Part shown: one piece after another, positions 22,230-33,570 of the stretch
Numbering within the stretch: position 1 is the first letter of the stretch
How the letters are laid out: every line of letters begins with the position of its first letter
Origin: Adiantum capillus-veneris
Lineage: Eukaryota; Streptophyta; Polypodiopsida; Polypodiales; Pteridaceae
DNA length: 64,000 nucleotides
Direction of reading: 5' to 3'
Assembly (NCBI GenBank): GCA_014529385.2
Contig: CM043960.1
Location: 36,459,781 to 36,523,780, forward strand
Translations under genes and position numbers: made by a program
The notes under the pieces: model-generated
Databases searched by the model: none
Told to the model about the DNA's origin: nothing
Seen by the model: only the letters and a program-made list of their open reading frames with translations

Positions 22230-24560
22230 TGACGTGGTGGAGAGCATGATTATATATCCCAAGGCTCTCTAACTTAGAAATCTGAGAATGGTATATTTGC
22301 TGGAGTTGCGAGTGTAGAGACAAGAGCACTTCTACCTCATCTAAGAGCTGCATGGTGAGCGTGTGAGAGTCTGAGAGAACATTACCCTTGTCAAGCCGGC
22401 GGACTGTCAAGGTAGGGGAAAGAGAGAAGAAGATGAGTTGAGGGCGGATGATACCGAAGAGGTGGTGATGGTAACAGTGCATGAGCGAGCAATAGATGGT
22501 GGTGGTGGCGGGGTGTCATGAGCAAGCTTTGTCGGTAAAGTCGACTGCTAAACAAATGTGGTGAAGATGGGTGGCAATGATGCATGAAAAATAACGTGAA
22601 ATGCGTGGTGGTGGTGCTGGAAAGGGTGCAAATGAGTGGGAGGGTGAAGCGTCCTGAGAGAGGTCAATGCGAGTGGGTGATGGATGTAAAACTGAAGTGG
22701 ATGAAGTATGTGGATGTGTAGATGAATGTGGACATGCATGGCGAGGGGTGTATGGTGTGGTAGAAAGAGAGGCGCTGTGCTATGACTCTGAAAAGAGTAG
22801 AAATCCTAGGAGACCGAAGAATCTTCAAGAACTTCTACCTGCAGTCGTGTTGGTGGTGTGTACGAGGTAGAGGAGAAGCGGCTTTCCTTTTGCCCTTGTC
22901 AAGGGCAGAAGGGTAAAGTTGAAGCGAATGCCGATGTAGGGGGATATACCAAAATGGATGCAAAAGGTGATGCTAAAATGGATGCAGCTATAATGTGCCT
23001 AGCCCTAGGTGTAGACCTAATCTCATCTATGTACCAAAGCACCAATGGAGTGGAATGACATCTAAAGTGCTGGTGGTTGTTGGTCTGCTACCTATAATGT
23101 TTTTCTCTTTCTCACAAGTGATATAAAATGAGCTTGTGGAATGGAATGGGGTGTGGGTGATCAAGCAACATAATGTATCACAAATGGTGTGAGACCGCTG
23201 AGGCTTGGGCATGCTAAAACTAGGTTCTAGCTGTGCTCTAAATAAGAAATAGTATGATAGGATATTAAAGTTTTTGACAGTTTCTGTGAAGGTGGAATGG
23301 GAGGGAGACAACAAATCATTGGTAGTCGTGACTACATCCCCGACTAAGGAGTATTGCTGAGATGACCATGATAAGCTCTCTATTGTTCAAGAACGATGCA
23401 GATGCAATATGCAAGCTAATGATGGTGCCAAACATCTCTAATGTGGGAGTGCTGCTAGACAATGATGTAAAAAGGTTGGTAAATTTTTTGAGAATAGTGA
23501 GTACCTCCAAATGTTGTAGCATCTAAGGTAGAGAGTCCGAGGGATTCACCATGGAAAACTTACTGTATTACGTAAGTGTAGGGGAGGGGTTTTTTTTACC
23601 AAGCTACATAAGCGTATAAGTTAGGGGCAAGCCCCCAATAATTTATTTCCCAAGCTTAAAAATAAGGGAGGGGGGTATCATATTTATGGAAGGGGGGGGG
23701 GGGGGGGGGGGGGGGGGACCTGACTCGGGCTGATTACATGTAACGATTGGTCACCGGTGTGCACTAGAACTCCTATGAATTTAGGAAAGTTTCCTTTCAG
23801 GTCAAACAAAATTGGATGAGTAGCTAGAGTGCAGGCTGATCGAGCACATAGATTGAAAGTCAAATATAGACACATTGAGGGTACATCTAGTTATCAATAG
23901 AAGTGGTTCCTTAGTACGTTGCCAGTCACTATGCTACACACTCTTTGACTAGTTTTCTTCATTGATTGTCGTATAAGCGTAAAAAGGGGGGTCATATTCA
24001 CTAATATGAGTTGTATATAGGGGTTTTATCAAAGTTGTCAGCTTGCAGGTGGCATCCCATTTTGTATAAAGAGTGAATCCCCCGCGGTAGAGAGGCCCAA
24101 AGCGGTGAGGTTGGCGCTATTAAAGACCGTATCTAAGGGTGATATGGTAAGTTGGTGTCGAAGATGACCATGGGGTCTGGAGTGGCCGTCAGGTCTCCTG
24201 AGAGCCGCACGTTCGAAATGGAATCCGAAGTCATGGCCGCCTGAGAGTCGTCATTGGTGTCTTCAACTGTATGCTCTGGTGTATGGTCCTCGATGGGTGT
24301 TGTTCTGCATCGTCTTCATGCTTAGGAAGAACACTAAATGTGTCGCCTGTCGACTCTCAGCTATGGAGCCAGAGAATGGTGAGCTGGGCTGAATCCTCAG
24401 TGTACTCAATAGAATCCGAAGAAATGTCTGACAAAGAGCTAGGCGAGTACACATCATCCAAAGAAGACGGCTCCTCTCTCAGTGCATTTGACATCTGGAA
24501 TGAAGTTTTGTGAGAAAGGGGATAGAAAGAGAAGGATGAGGTTTTGTGAGATATGGCATA
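22230..24560. other. Non-coding, with a 26-base poly-G run
   Basis: No protein family is recognised on either strand. Positions 23,692-23,717 are 26 consecutive G residues. GTGG-rich stretches around 22,490-22,760 give His-rich shadow frames. It may be the 3' non-coding part of the minus-strand gypsy element to its right. Confidence 0.45.
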
Positions 24561-26270
24561 GAAAGAGAAGGATGAGGGATTTAGGTGAGGGGAAGTTGAA
24601 GGGAAGGGGGTGGGGAGTGCGAACGAGAGGTGGACGAGGGTAAGGGTGAGAGGTTAAGGGTAGAGGTTGAGAGGGAAGGCGTGGTCCGCAGGGAGGGTAG
24701 GGCGATTGGAGGAGGGGGAGGGTGGGAGGAGAGGGCTAGATGGGGGGCGGGGGCGAGGGAGGGGGGGGGATGATGAGAGGGGGAAATGTCGGGAGCAGAG
24801 GGTAGGGGGACTTGAAGAGAGGGAGGGTAGGACACGAGGGTTAGAGGGGGAAGGTGGGACGTGTGGGAGGGGAGGGTGGGGTGAACGGGACATGGGTATG
24901 GTGGGCAAGCAAGCATGGCTAAGGGTGGGGTTAGGGCGAGAGGGTCCAATGAGGTCCGGGTAGAGAGTGAGGGCAGGTTGGCAAGAGTTGAAAGAGGGGA
25001 GGTGGGCGAGAGGATAAGGGGGTTGGGTGGGCTAGGTTGGGAGGAGGGAGATAAGGTGGGTTAGAGGGTGAGTGAGGATAAGGGGGGTTGGGTGGGCTAG
25101 GTTGGGAGGAGGGAGATAAGGTGTGTTAGAGGGTGAGTGAGGCAAGCACCAACGGGTGAGTGAGAGGGTGAGCAAGCAAGGGCGAGAGAGGAGGTAGGGA
25201 GAGGGTGTTGGAAAAGCAGAGGCTGACAAGCGGCAGTCCTGGTAGAGGAGGAGGGGTGGGTTTGCGAGCGAGGGCAAGACAAGGACAAGTGCATGGTAGG
25301 CAAGGCGAGCACGCCAGGGGCAAAGGCGAGTTGTAATGGGCTTGGTGAGTACAAAAAGGTGGTTGAGGGCAAGGAGATCGTGCGAAAGAATAAGGGGAGG
25401 GGTAGGGCAGGGTGAGAATTGAGGGGTGGTATCCCGACGAGTGGACAAGAGAAAAAAAAGAAGGCGAGGCGAGTAGAAAAAGCGGGACAAAGGGGACAAG
25501 GGAAGGCAAACGGGGTGGCTTGAGAGGGTAGGGAGAGGGCAAGGCGAGAAAATGGTCAGAAGGGCAAGGGTGAGTAAGGGTTGGATAGGTCAGGTGATAG
25601 GGTGTCGGGGATGAGCAAGAGGGGACGAGGAGATAAGGGAGGGTGAGAGGGCAGGGAATTAGATGGGTCAGATAGGGTGAGGTATTGGGAGGCCGGGTAA
25701 GTTAGGCGATGGCAAGAGGGTGTGGGCGGGCGAGTGAGGAAGGTGGATGCGCACGCATGGTGAGCAAGCAGAGGAGAGAGAAAGATTGCGAGTGGGGTGG
25801 TGTGGTCAAGCAGAGGGAGGGCGAGCAAGCAGGCCATGAAAAATAGAGGTACGCCAAGGGTGCGGCTGGGCAAGGGTGAGTTCTAAGGAGGGAGGCGAGG
25901 GCAAGGGGTTGAGAGAGGTTATGTGAGAGAGAATGGGGAGTTAGGTGAACGGGTAGAGGAGGGTGAAATGGAAAATGGGTAGGCTGTGTAATGGAAGTCG
26001 CAAGGGCAATAGGAGGCTAGAGTGGGTGCATAGGGAGGGGGGGTGAAGGGTTAAACGATAAGGTAGACTGAAGGGGTGAGGCGAGAGGATAGTAAGAGGG
26101 GATGAGGGTGAGTGAGTGGGCTGAGAGAGAGTTGGGTTAGGGATTGAGGGAGTGGTAAAGGTTAGGGAGCAAGGCGAGGGAGTGGTGAGTTTGAAAGGGA
26201 TTGGTCAGAGGTTAGGGTGGGTGGGGGTAGGGTAGAAAGAGGGTGGCAAAGGCGAGAGAGGTTTTCTTAA
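24560..26270. repeat. Purine-skewed, G-rich tract of about 1.7 kb
   Basis: The + strand is almost entirely A, G and short GT runs: GGGAGGG, AGGGTGAG, GGGTAGGG and similar words, with very little C. It includes a 65-bp tandem duplication (25,021 and 25,086; GGTTGGGTGGGCTAGGTTGG). Clusters of G3+ runs could form G-quadruplexes. The long Pro/Ser/His/Leu frames on the minus strand are a by-product of the composition. Relative to the minus-strand gypsy element, the tract lies downstream of the integrase. Confidence 0.85.
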
Positions 26271-27200
26271 GGCAAGGGATCAAAAAATTGATGTGCTTTT
26301 CCAATGTGTGAAGCAAGTAGGAGGTGGTAACATAGCCGGCATTAGTAATGATCACTTAGGAGAGCACAAAGAGGACATGTTGCAAAATAAGACGGAGCCA
26401 GAGGTATAGACAAAGGGGGTCAATGAAAAATTAATAGAAGGGAATAGCACACTAAGGAGGAAACTCTTCCAATAATAAGGGACCTAGTAAAGAGAGAAGA
26501 GACTGCGGAACAAATGGTCAAAAATATGGAAAAGAGTGTTGCAATAGCTTTTAAGCAAACTGAAGAGGGAAAGTGACCAAGGAATTTGGAGACAAAAGGC
26601 AAAGGATGTAAAAGCAGAAGCAATGTATAGCGGACCTCAAAGCGATATGCCTGAGAGACAACTCTCTAGAAGTTGGATGAAAAACAATGACAAGCCCAGG
26701 GATGCAACACTTCAAGCCATAACAAAAGCAGGGGTTGAGAACAAGAAACACGCTGCTCAAAGAGACAGATAACCGCACGATAATGAGAAAGGGATTAATC
26801 TACAATCAATGGAGGTAGGGGAGAGAGAGAGAAAAATGGCAGAGACATCACCAAAAGGAAAGGTAGAATCTTGCCAACAATCACAACAATCATGACAGCA
26901 AGCGATAAACTGGTAATCAACAAAAGATGGATAGAATTGTTGTTTAAGGGAACCAAAATAAGAAAGGCAAGAGAATGCATTGCATAGACAAAGCCAAAAT
27001 TGGAGGGCTAAACTAATGTAGAGCTACTGTGAGTCTTGGGAAAGCTTGGTGGAAATGAAAAGCTGATGCAACTGGGTGCTAGTGAAAGGCTTGTGCAAAC
27101 TAGTGATGTCTAAGTGTGATAGGTCTTGAGGTGAGAGCCATTGGCTAATGCAAGGGACTCCTTGGATAAGGTGTGCAATTGGACTGCCCCTTGAGGAATG
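26271..27200. other. Non-coding, nothing recognised
   Basis: A-rich on the + strand without a domain. It probably lies between the integrase end and the purine tract of the minus-strand gypsy element. Confidence 0.4.
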
Positions 27201-28310
27201 ATGTTACTTACCCTTTCCAGATTGGTAGCAACTTCTTCGCTTTCTTTAAGTACTTTGCTTGATATAAAAGAACCAGGGAGCCTTTGCCAAAATTCCTTGT
27301 CTTCAGATGACGATTGTGCCAAGATTTTATTCTTTGTCGCTCGATCTCCAAGGCCTTTGCTATTAATAGGCGCTCTTCTTCCAATCTAGTGAGTCGAATT
27401 GCCATTTCAGAGTGTTGGCCTCTAGGGCAGTCTACTTTTACAACTGTGACCCGATGCAAGACAAAGTGAAGTTCAAATGGAGCAAGTGCCTCTAGACCAA
27501 AAGCCAGTTGAAATGGGAAGTGTTGAGTGGTGGATTTGAAAACAGTCAGTCCTATATGCCCATATGACACCCAAGACTACTATTGGCCAGGAGGTCGGGT
27601 GAAGGTGACATGTTTTGCAAAGCAGGGACAGAAGGACCTTGTTGGTGCTTTCAACCTGGTCATTGGCCCAAAGATAGTAGGAGCAGTACTTTCAATGGAA
27701 TATTTTTTACCTGTCAAAAAGGTTGGCCAACAACTCATTTACAAAACGAGTCCCTTGATCATTGGTGATCTCTAAATGGGCAACCAAACCTGCAAAAGAT
27801 GTTCTCATACAAAAACTTTTCAATTGTGGCTGATGTGCAGTCAGGGGTTGCTACCACCTCTGCCCATTTGGTATCATAATGCGTGGCTAGTAGAAGATAT
27901 CTTTTATTGCCTGGTTGGATAATCAGACTGATTGTTCCAATTAAATCTATACCCCACCTTTCAAATGGCACCCACGTGAAAGAGATCTGCAAGGAACAAT
28001 TAGCCTGGCCACTTGGGCACTACATCTTGAAACATGTACAACCACCACAATACAATATGTAAAATGCGATGGGCAGTGATGTGCCCTTGGTAGTGGCGAC
28101 ATGTGATACCAGACTGAGCATCTTCCAAAATGGCTTGGACTTTGTGTGGCATGACACATCGATGGAGAATATCATTTGGAACACTTTTGTAGAGAGTGTT
28201 TCCAATCAGAGTGTAGGGCTTACTTTTGATAAGGAGTCTTCTCTTTTCCAAGCTTGACAAATTTGGTGGGTAAGAACCTATGGACAAGAGATTCATAACA
28301 TCTGAATATC
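27200..28310 (-). pseudogene. Gypsy integrase (minus element at 27-32 kb)
   Basis: Minus-strand frames give, in order: the zinc-binding part (28,296-28,000; VPNDILHRCVMPHKVQAIL, then GITCRHYQGH); the core (27,992-27,759; FERWGIDLIGTI, DTKWAEVVATP, FGCPF); and the C-terminal part (27,570-27,208; QLAFGLEALAPFE, RLEEERLLIAKALE). The core is cut before the second catalytic Asp region and resumes in another frame. Stops occur throughout. It resembles non-chromovirus gypsy integrases. Confidence 0.88.
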
Positions 28311-28419
28311 GTCTGTGACAGTTTCTACCTTAAAAAGAAAGTTGTTAGGGACAAATGATTAGCTGGGGCAAAGGACAATCTCAAAGTCAAATTCCTAAAA
28401 CATTAGTAACCACCTCCAA

Positions 28420-29110
28420 ATACCCCGGTCAGTTGAGGCTTGCTGAGAAGATACTTGAGGTTCTGGTGGTTGGTTATGACTACAAAGTGTACACCGAAAA
28501 GGTAATGCCTGAACTTTTGTAGAGCATAGACAATGGCCAAGCCTTCTCTCTCTGTGGTGCTATAGTTTCTCTCGGCCTTTGTGAGTAGCCAACTGGCATA
28601 TTAGATAGGCCAATCCAACTTGTACTCCTTGCTAGGTTGGATAAGGACTGCACCTATAACTATGATGCTTGCATCAATGTGCACATGAAAAATAAGTGAC
28701 CAATCTAGTGTGACTAAGATGGGTGCATGTGTGAGGTGTTTCTTTAGGTAATTGAAGTCTAGTTCTTGTATAGCGGTCCACTCAAAAGATTGGGATGGAC
28801 TAGTGAGGCGAGACAAAGGCCTAGCAATATTAGCATTTATTCTAATAAACCACCGATGATAGCCACTTTGGCCTACAAAGCTATGCACTCCTTTGGAATT
28901 GATTGGCCTAGGCATGCGTAAGATGGATATAACCTTTTCTGGGTTAGGGGCAAGTCCTTTAGCTGATATAATATGGCCCATTAGAGTACTTTGGGTGACC
29001 ATACAATGACACTGATTGGGCTTGATTTTCATATTTACCTCTCAATAGCGAGCAAAGATGAGGGTTGGTTTCTCCATGTGTTCTGTGAAACATTCAATGA
29101 ACTTGGATAG
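28420..29110 (-). pseudogene. Gypsy RT thumb and RNase H (minus element at 27-32 kb)
   Basis: The open frame 29,032-28,601 reads the RT end (MVTQSTLMGHIISAKGLAP, then FVGQSGYHRWFI) and the RNase H start (HVHIDASIIVIGAVLIQP). The next frame adds NYSTTEREGLAIVYALQKF and ITNHQNLKYL, where TNHQ replaces the usual TDHQ/VDHQ, removing an acidic residue. Upstream, near 29,060-29,180, a FEPFLNNF-like stretch runs into unrelated text without any YxDD. The RT fingers and palm have been deleted. Confidence 0.85.
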
Positions 29111-29357
29111 CCTTGGCCTGAGAAGCAAGAAAAGACGTCCATGAAAATTGTTGAGAAAGGGCTCAAACACAATGCAGGCCGTTCAATTCCAAGAAGTGGG
29201 CTCACCTAGACTAAGAGACACTACTTCTTTAATCCTTGGTGTTGGATCCTCAAGGCTTGTGTCTTCGTCATTTCTTGTGGGAGGACTGCAAAACAGTGAG
29301 GGCCAGATGCTGCTTCTAACCATTTGAGGATCTCACTTTCTTCACTTGGAATTATCC

Positions 29358-29813
29358 CTATGGGCAAGACCACCTCTTTGGGTGTGGGGCTTGTTTTGCA
29401 TATTTAACTTTTTCCTTGTGGCTATCATGCTGTGCAATGTTGAGGGAAGAACTTCTATTAGATGTATCAACTCCACTCTCCAATTGGATCTGTCTATGCC
29501 CTGTGCTTGGTGCTGTGATCCACAAAATATCATTACCCCAATTGTGAAGTGCTTGTGTATGTTGTAGCCATGGCCTACCAATAAGTAGAGGGAAGGCACC
29601 ATACACCTTTGGCAGATGGACCACCACAAGATCTTGCCAAGAAGTGAAGTCTTCTACTACCATTGGTACTTGTTCCACCACTCCCACTAGGCGGACTTTG
29701 TGTTGGTCGACCAAAGTGATAGTGAAAGTGGCTGTCTTGGTGGGAACCAAACCAAGTTTTTGCATGGTGAACTTTGGCACGAGGTTAATACCTGAGCCAC
29801 CATCCTCAATCAC
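29358..29813 (-). pseudogene. Gypsy protease (minus element at 27-32 kb)
   Basis: A 151-codon frame with the retropepsin-like block IEDGGSGINLVPKFTMQKLG, then LLIGRPWL. DGGSG replaces the common D[ST]GA. The same DGGxG form is in the upstream protease of the 12-kb element. It cleaves the polyprotein in intact relatives. It lies between gag and RT as expected. Confidence 0.85.
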
Positions 29814-29822
29814 ACTTGTAAA

Positions 29823-30741
29823 CTACTGGCCAAAAATGGACAGTGTGAGGCAAGGGCTTTCATAGTCAGTAAGTGGGGCTGGTGGGTAGGAAATCATGTC
29901 TGACTCTTCAAAGGTAAGTGTGGGCAAGTGCCCACCACTATTTGTGTCAAAGGGGTAGAGTGCTTGGATTGCCCTAAAGGTAGGTTCTACTTGGAGAAGT
30001 TTGTAAAGTGAGACGCTTTTATAGGTGGTCTTCAAGATCTTGTCAGTTGGCAATGCTGTTAATCTATGTAGCCTTCCTTGTGGTAGAGCTTGGTCTTCCA
30101 TGTCCTATAGGGCTTTTGTGTATGCTTATTCCAATGGCGAGGGCATAACTGCATGTTGTGGCTCTGGTGCTATTTCTTCTTCCACTATTATTCACAATCC
30201 ACTATGATCCCTTGTGTTGTTGTGCCATCCTAGTGAGATGTCATATGTGCAAGTTGAAAGAACTTTGTAAGCCTAATCTATTTGTTGTAGTCTTTCCTGT
30301 TACCATATACATGTGGTATTGATGTGAGTTGACTCCCTTGGAGGTCTCATAGGTAGAGGCTTCTATATGGTCAATGGAATGCCTTGGGCTATTCTTTGAT
30401 CTCTCGTGAGTACTCTAGAAGTGTTTGATATTTCTTGAGCTAAGGTGGCAGGTTAAGGGTGAGGAGTGAGGACATGAGTGGATGGTGACGGAATAGTGGA
30501 TGCAGTAACGGTCTTTGGCATCTAGACAATGCCTGCATGGTGGAGCGTCTTCAAGTACTGAGCCTCTAGTTTGGAATTGACCATATTCACCACACCTATA
30601 GCACATCACTGGTAAGCCGAGGGTTTGTGGAGCATGGAGGGCAAGGTGCCTGTGAAATGGAAACCTGACCTGGGCTAGGGGTGATATAGAAGCTCTGTAT
30701 TGAAGAGCCACCGTATGGGGATGGGGAAACATTGGGGACAT
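29823..30741 (-). pseudogene. Gypsy gag C-terminus and pre-protease region
   Basis: The frame 30,741-30,415 contains CYRCGEYGQFQTRG, a zinc knuckle in which His is Gln and the last Cys is Gly. The frame 30,101-29,823 reads a linker (KTTYKSVSLYKLLQVEPTF, then FEESDMISYP). The order and spacing fit gag nucleocapsid followed by protease. Confidence 0.65.
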
Positions 30742-30955
30742 TGTGGGATGGTAACAACAGAGGGGATGTACTAGGGCCTAAGTGGGTAGCCTACAATGAA
30801 CTGGTTGAGGTGTCCATGGGAGTTGCACTCATGTGCATGGCTGAGGACAGACTTTGGTGCAGATGATGGACACCCTTTAGATGGTAACAATCCCTTGCCT
30901 CATGACCTTCTAGCTCTCTTTTAATATGTGCCACCATATTTATCTGTTGGGTCAA

Positions 30956-31640
30956 TCATGTTGATGTTTCTATGGGCGTCTTTTCCTCTTGTAGTGCCCT
31001 CTGCAATTTCAGGGTTTCTAGCTCTCTATAGAGAGACAATTGAGTGTCAGCAGTAGGGTCATCCATAAAAATAGCGGGCAAAGAGTTACCTGGTGAGCCA
31101 AAAAATTGTACTATGGCATTTTCGATTCTAGTGGCCGATGGCAAAATCATCCAATGTAGCTTCAGCATGAAAGGTTCTCGAAGCTTTTGCTGAGACGAAG
31201 CGGGCAAGGCCTTCTCCCCCACTTCTTAAATCATGAAATATCTTGGTTGTTGGGGCAGCCTGGCTATGAGGGATCTAGCCATCTCTCTATAGTTGCGTAG
31301 TTGAACATAGCACTGAAGGCCACTTTGAGGGCATTTCGGTCGCTAAAGTGGACCTCTAGGAATTGGATATACCACTTGTTGCAAGTCCCTCTAGGGTGGC
31401 AGGGAAGAGCACCATAGGCATCTTCTTGGTTTAGCCCACCGCTTCAGCAGTGTCAAGAAGTGCCTCACATGGTCGACGACATCCTTAGGAGAAAATCCCT
31501 TAAAAGTAGGAAAATTGATGTTGACCCTCGATAGAAGGGTTGTCAATTCCTCTGCTATGATAGGACTGATGAAAGGGATGGAAGGTGTCTCTGGAGAAGA
31601 GGTCGGAGAAGGAGATGGCAAAGGTGACCTTTGCGAGTGA
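30956..31640 (-). pseudogene. Gypsy gag, N-terminal part (minus element at 27-32 kb)
   Basis: The frame 31,621-31,391 reads a Pro/Ser-rich start, then EELTTLLSRVNINFPTFKGF and DVVDHVRHFLTLL, which resembles the capsid entry of plant gypsy gag. The frame 31,222-30,956 covers a later, charged part. Stops separate them. Confidence 0.6.
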
Positions 31641-31900
31641 CTAGGTAAAGGCTGGGGGCAGAGGTAGAGGCAATGGCGCAGGCGAGGTAGTAGAAGGTGA
31701 GCACAAGTGACAAAGATGATGAATCTTCACAAACTTAGAGCAAGTAACATGCATACATAGATGCAAGATGAGGTGTCCTAAATTTTAGGCTAAAATTCAG
31801 GGCAAGTGTTTGCAGCGGCTACAAATGCTACAATGTGGCCACACTATTGACTTGCCTCAATTTGACTCCCCAAGGGTAGCTTGTGAGACCTCATAAAAGC

Positions 31901-31919
31901 TATCCCACTGGGTGTGCCA
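31901..31919 (-). promoter_or_regulatory. Primer-binding site (minus element at 27-32 kb)
   Basis: The minus strand reads TGGCACACCCAGTGGGATA, four bases after the LTR end. This resembles the TGGCACGCCCAGTGGG-type primer sites seen in plant gypsy elements. The matching tRNA is not assigned here. Confidence 0.7.
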
Positions 31920-31923
31920 AAAA

Positions 31924-32622
31924 TGAGAGCAATTGTAGATGGAAATGGTGCACTGGTGGGATGCTCTAGATGGAGTATGCATGTGGACTCACAAGGTATC
32001 TCAAACCAACAAAAAATGTGAAAACGTGAAAACAAAATTGGAATAAATAACTATTAGTAGCCAAGTCAACCACAAGCCCTCCAAGGAAACACCCTGTACA
32101 TAACCAAATGACCATACAAAGTCTACTTTGGATGCAGCCAATTCTGTCCAGTCCACAACTACCACAACAAGGCACAATGACGATGTAGAGGCTGAGGTGC
32201 AATGCAGAGTGTAGTGGGTGCAAAGATACAAGATACAACTGAAATCACAATGTAACTATCTAACAAAACTACAAGGCTCACATGCCCAACGTGCAAACAA
32301 CCAAGGTGAAGTTCCCCAAGGGCTAGTGCTCAAGAGTGCAAGCAAGTGCTCTAGAATGTGACACACAGTGGACTCTTGTGCAAGGCAAGGCAAGTGTATG
32401 GCAAAAACTATATCTCTTATGCACATCATGTTGTATATATCCACAAGACGAGGCCATCACATGACCACCACATATCTACTGCTACTGGAATATATCTAGC
32501 CAAGGAAACTCATGGGCAATTGAAAATATCCGATACTAGGTGGCCTAGAGAATCCCCTGGTGAGTTTGGCCACTAACTGCATGGTTGGATGGCCACTAGC
32601 CCTAGCCCACATCGCTCCTCCA
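31924..32622 (-). repeat. Gypsy 5' LTR (minus element at 27-32 kb)
   Basis: 699 bp from TGAGAGCAATTG (beside the primer site) to ...CTCCTCCA. Its outer 450 bp match 21,797-22,229. The target duplication was not found. Confidence 0.7.
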
Positions 32623-33090
32623 GGGCCAACCAAAGAACTGCTATCTGATAGCTCCTAAATGCTTTGAAAAGGGACACTCTATAGGATGGACACACTCTCT
32701 ATGATGAATTCTTGCTCTTTGGCCTTGGTGGTCCGAGACCCACCTTGGCTAGCCGATGTGTCCACACTGGGCGCCTGCCAGGACGCTGGGCGACCCAAGA
32801 GTGCCCAAGTGCTCGAACCAAGTATGGTCTAACTGAAAGAGAATGTCCCTTGGAGCACGTTTAGCAAAGTGTCCATGCAAGTTGAGCCATGTCTACTCCT
32901 GTAGCCCTGCTACACATCTTTCTTAAATTCGGCTATACTTGCTTGCCTCAACGTTTGGTTGGATCCATACTTGCACTATCCAGGGAGGTGATATGCCCCC
33001 AAAAGTGTATCTTCTCGATGAAGACTAGCCCATTCTTTCTTAATGCCTCAAACACATGTGAAAATTTTTCTCTATGCTCTATCTTAGTGT
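32623..33090. other. Non-coding, nothing recognised
   Basis: GC-richer spacer after the LTR. No frame with a recognised domain. Confidence 0.4.
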
Positions 33091-33570
33091 TGGAGAAAAA
33101 AATGAACATCAAAGAATGTGTTCACAAAATTCTTATCCTTTCTAAAACTCCTAATCATCATTCACATGAAGGTTGCACAAGCATTGATAAAACCAAAAGG
33201 CATTGCCCAAAACTCATGCAGAAAAAAATAATCTTATCTTTGGAACGTATCAAGAAGCAGTTATGATTTGATAATATCCACCCCAAAGATCAATTTTACT
33301 AAACACAAGTAAAACCCTACAATTTGTGGAGTATCGATCCTCAAAATAGGAATATGTTCTTGATAGTAATTTTTTCGAGAGCATTGTAGTTGATAAACAT
33401 TCTCCAAGTCACATCCTTCTTCTGAACAAGAAGCTGGGGAATAAAAGAGACAAAAGCTAAGTGGAATGATACCCTTAGCTTGTAGGGCACTTTGTTCATG
33501 ATGTCTTCTTATCGTGCTGGGCTAACTCTATGAGGGATTTTTTTGGGGGGTGAACATCGACGTACAAAGT
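33090..33570 (-). pseudogene. Gypsy RT relic
   Basis: The minus strand reads, across frames: VTWRMFINYNALEKITIKN, then KLIFGVDIIKS, then EFWAMPFGFINACATFM. These are the fingers and palm entry of a gypsy reverse transcriptase (compare FSKIDLRSGYHQI and MPFGLTNAPATF). No YxDD remains and the flanks are unrecognised, so this is an isolated relic. Confidence 0.8.

Noticed and set aside
24581-25873. Long Pro/Ser/Leu/His-rich minus-strand frames
   Set aside because: They result from the purine-skewed composition of the + strand, which removes stop codons. There is no domain or start context.
24580-26270. Telomere-like TTAGGG or GGGTTAG words
   Set aside because: They are scattered in a general G/A-rich tract without a regular array, so this is not interstitial telomere repeat.
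21797-32622. The two related LTR-like blocks as a clean LTR pair of one element
   Set aside because: The left block lacks the inner 250 bp, no polypurine tract adjoins it and no target duplication was found. I report it as a fragment only.
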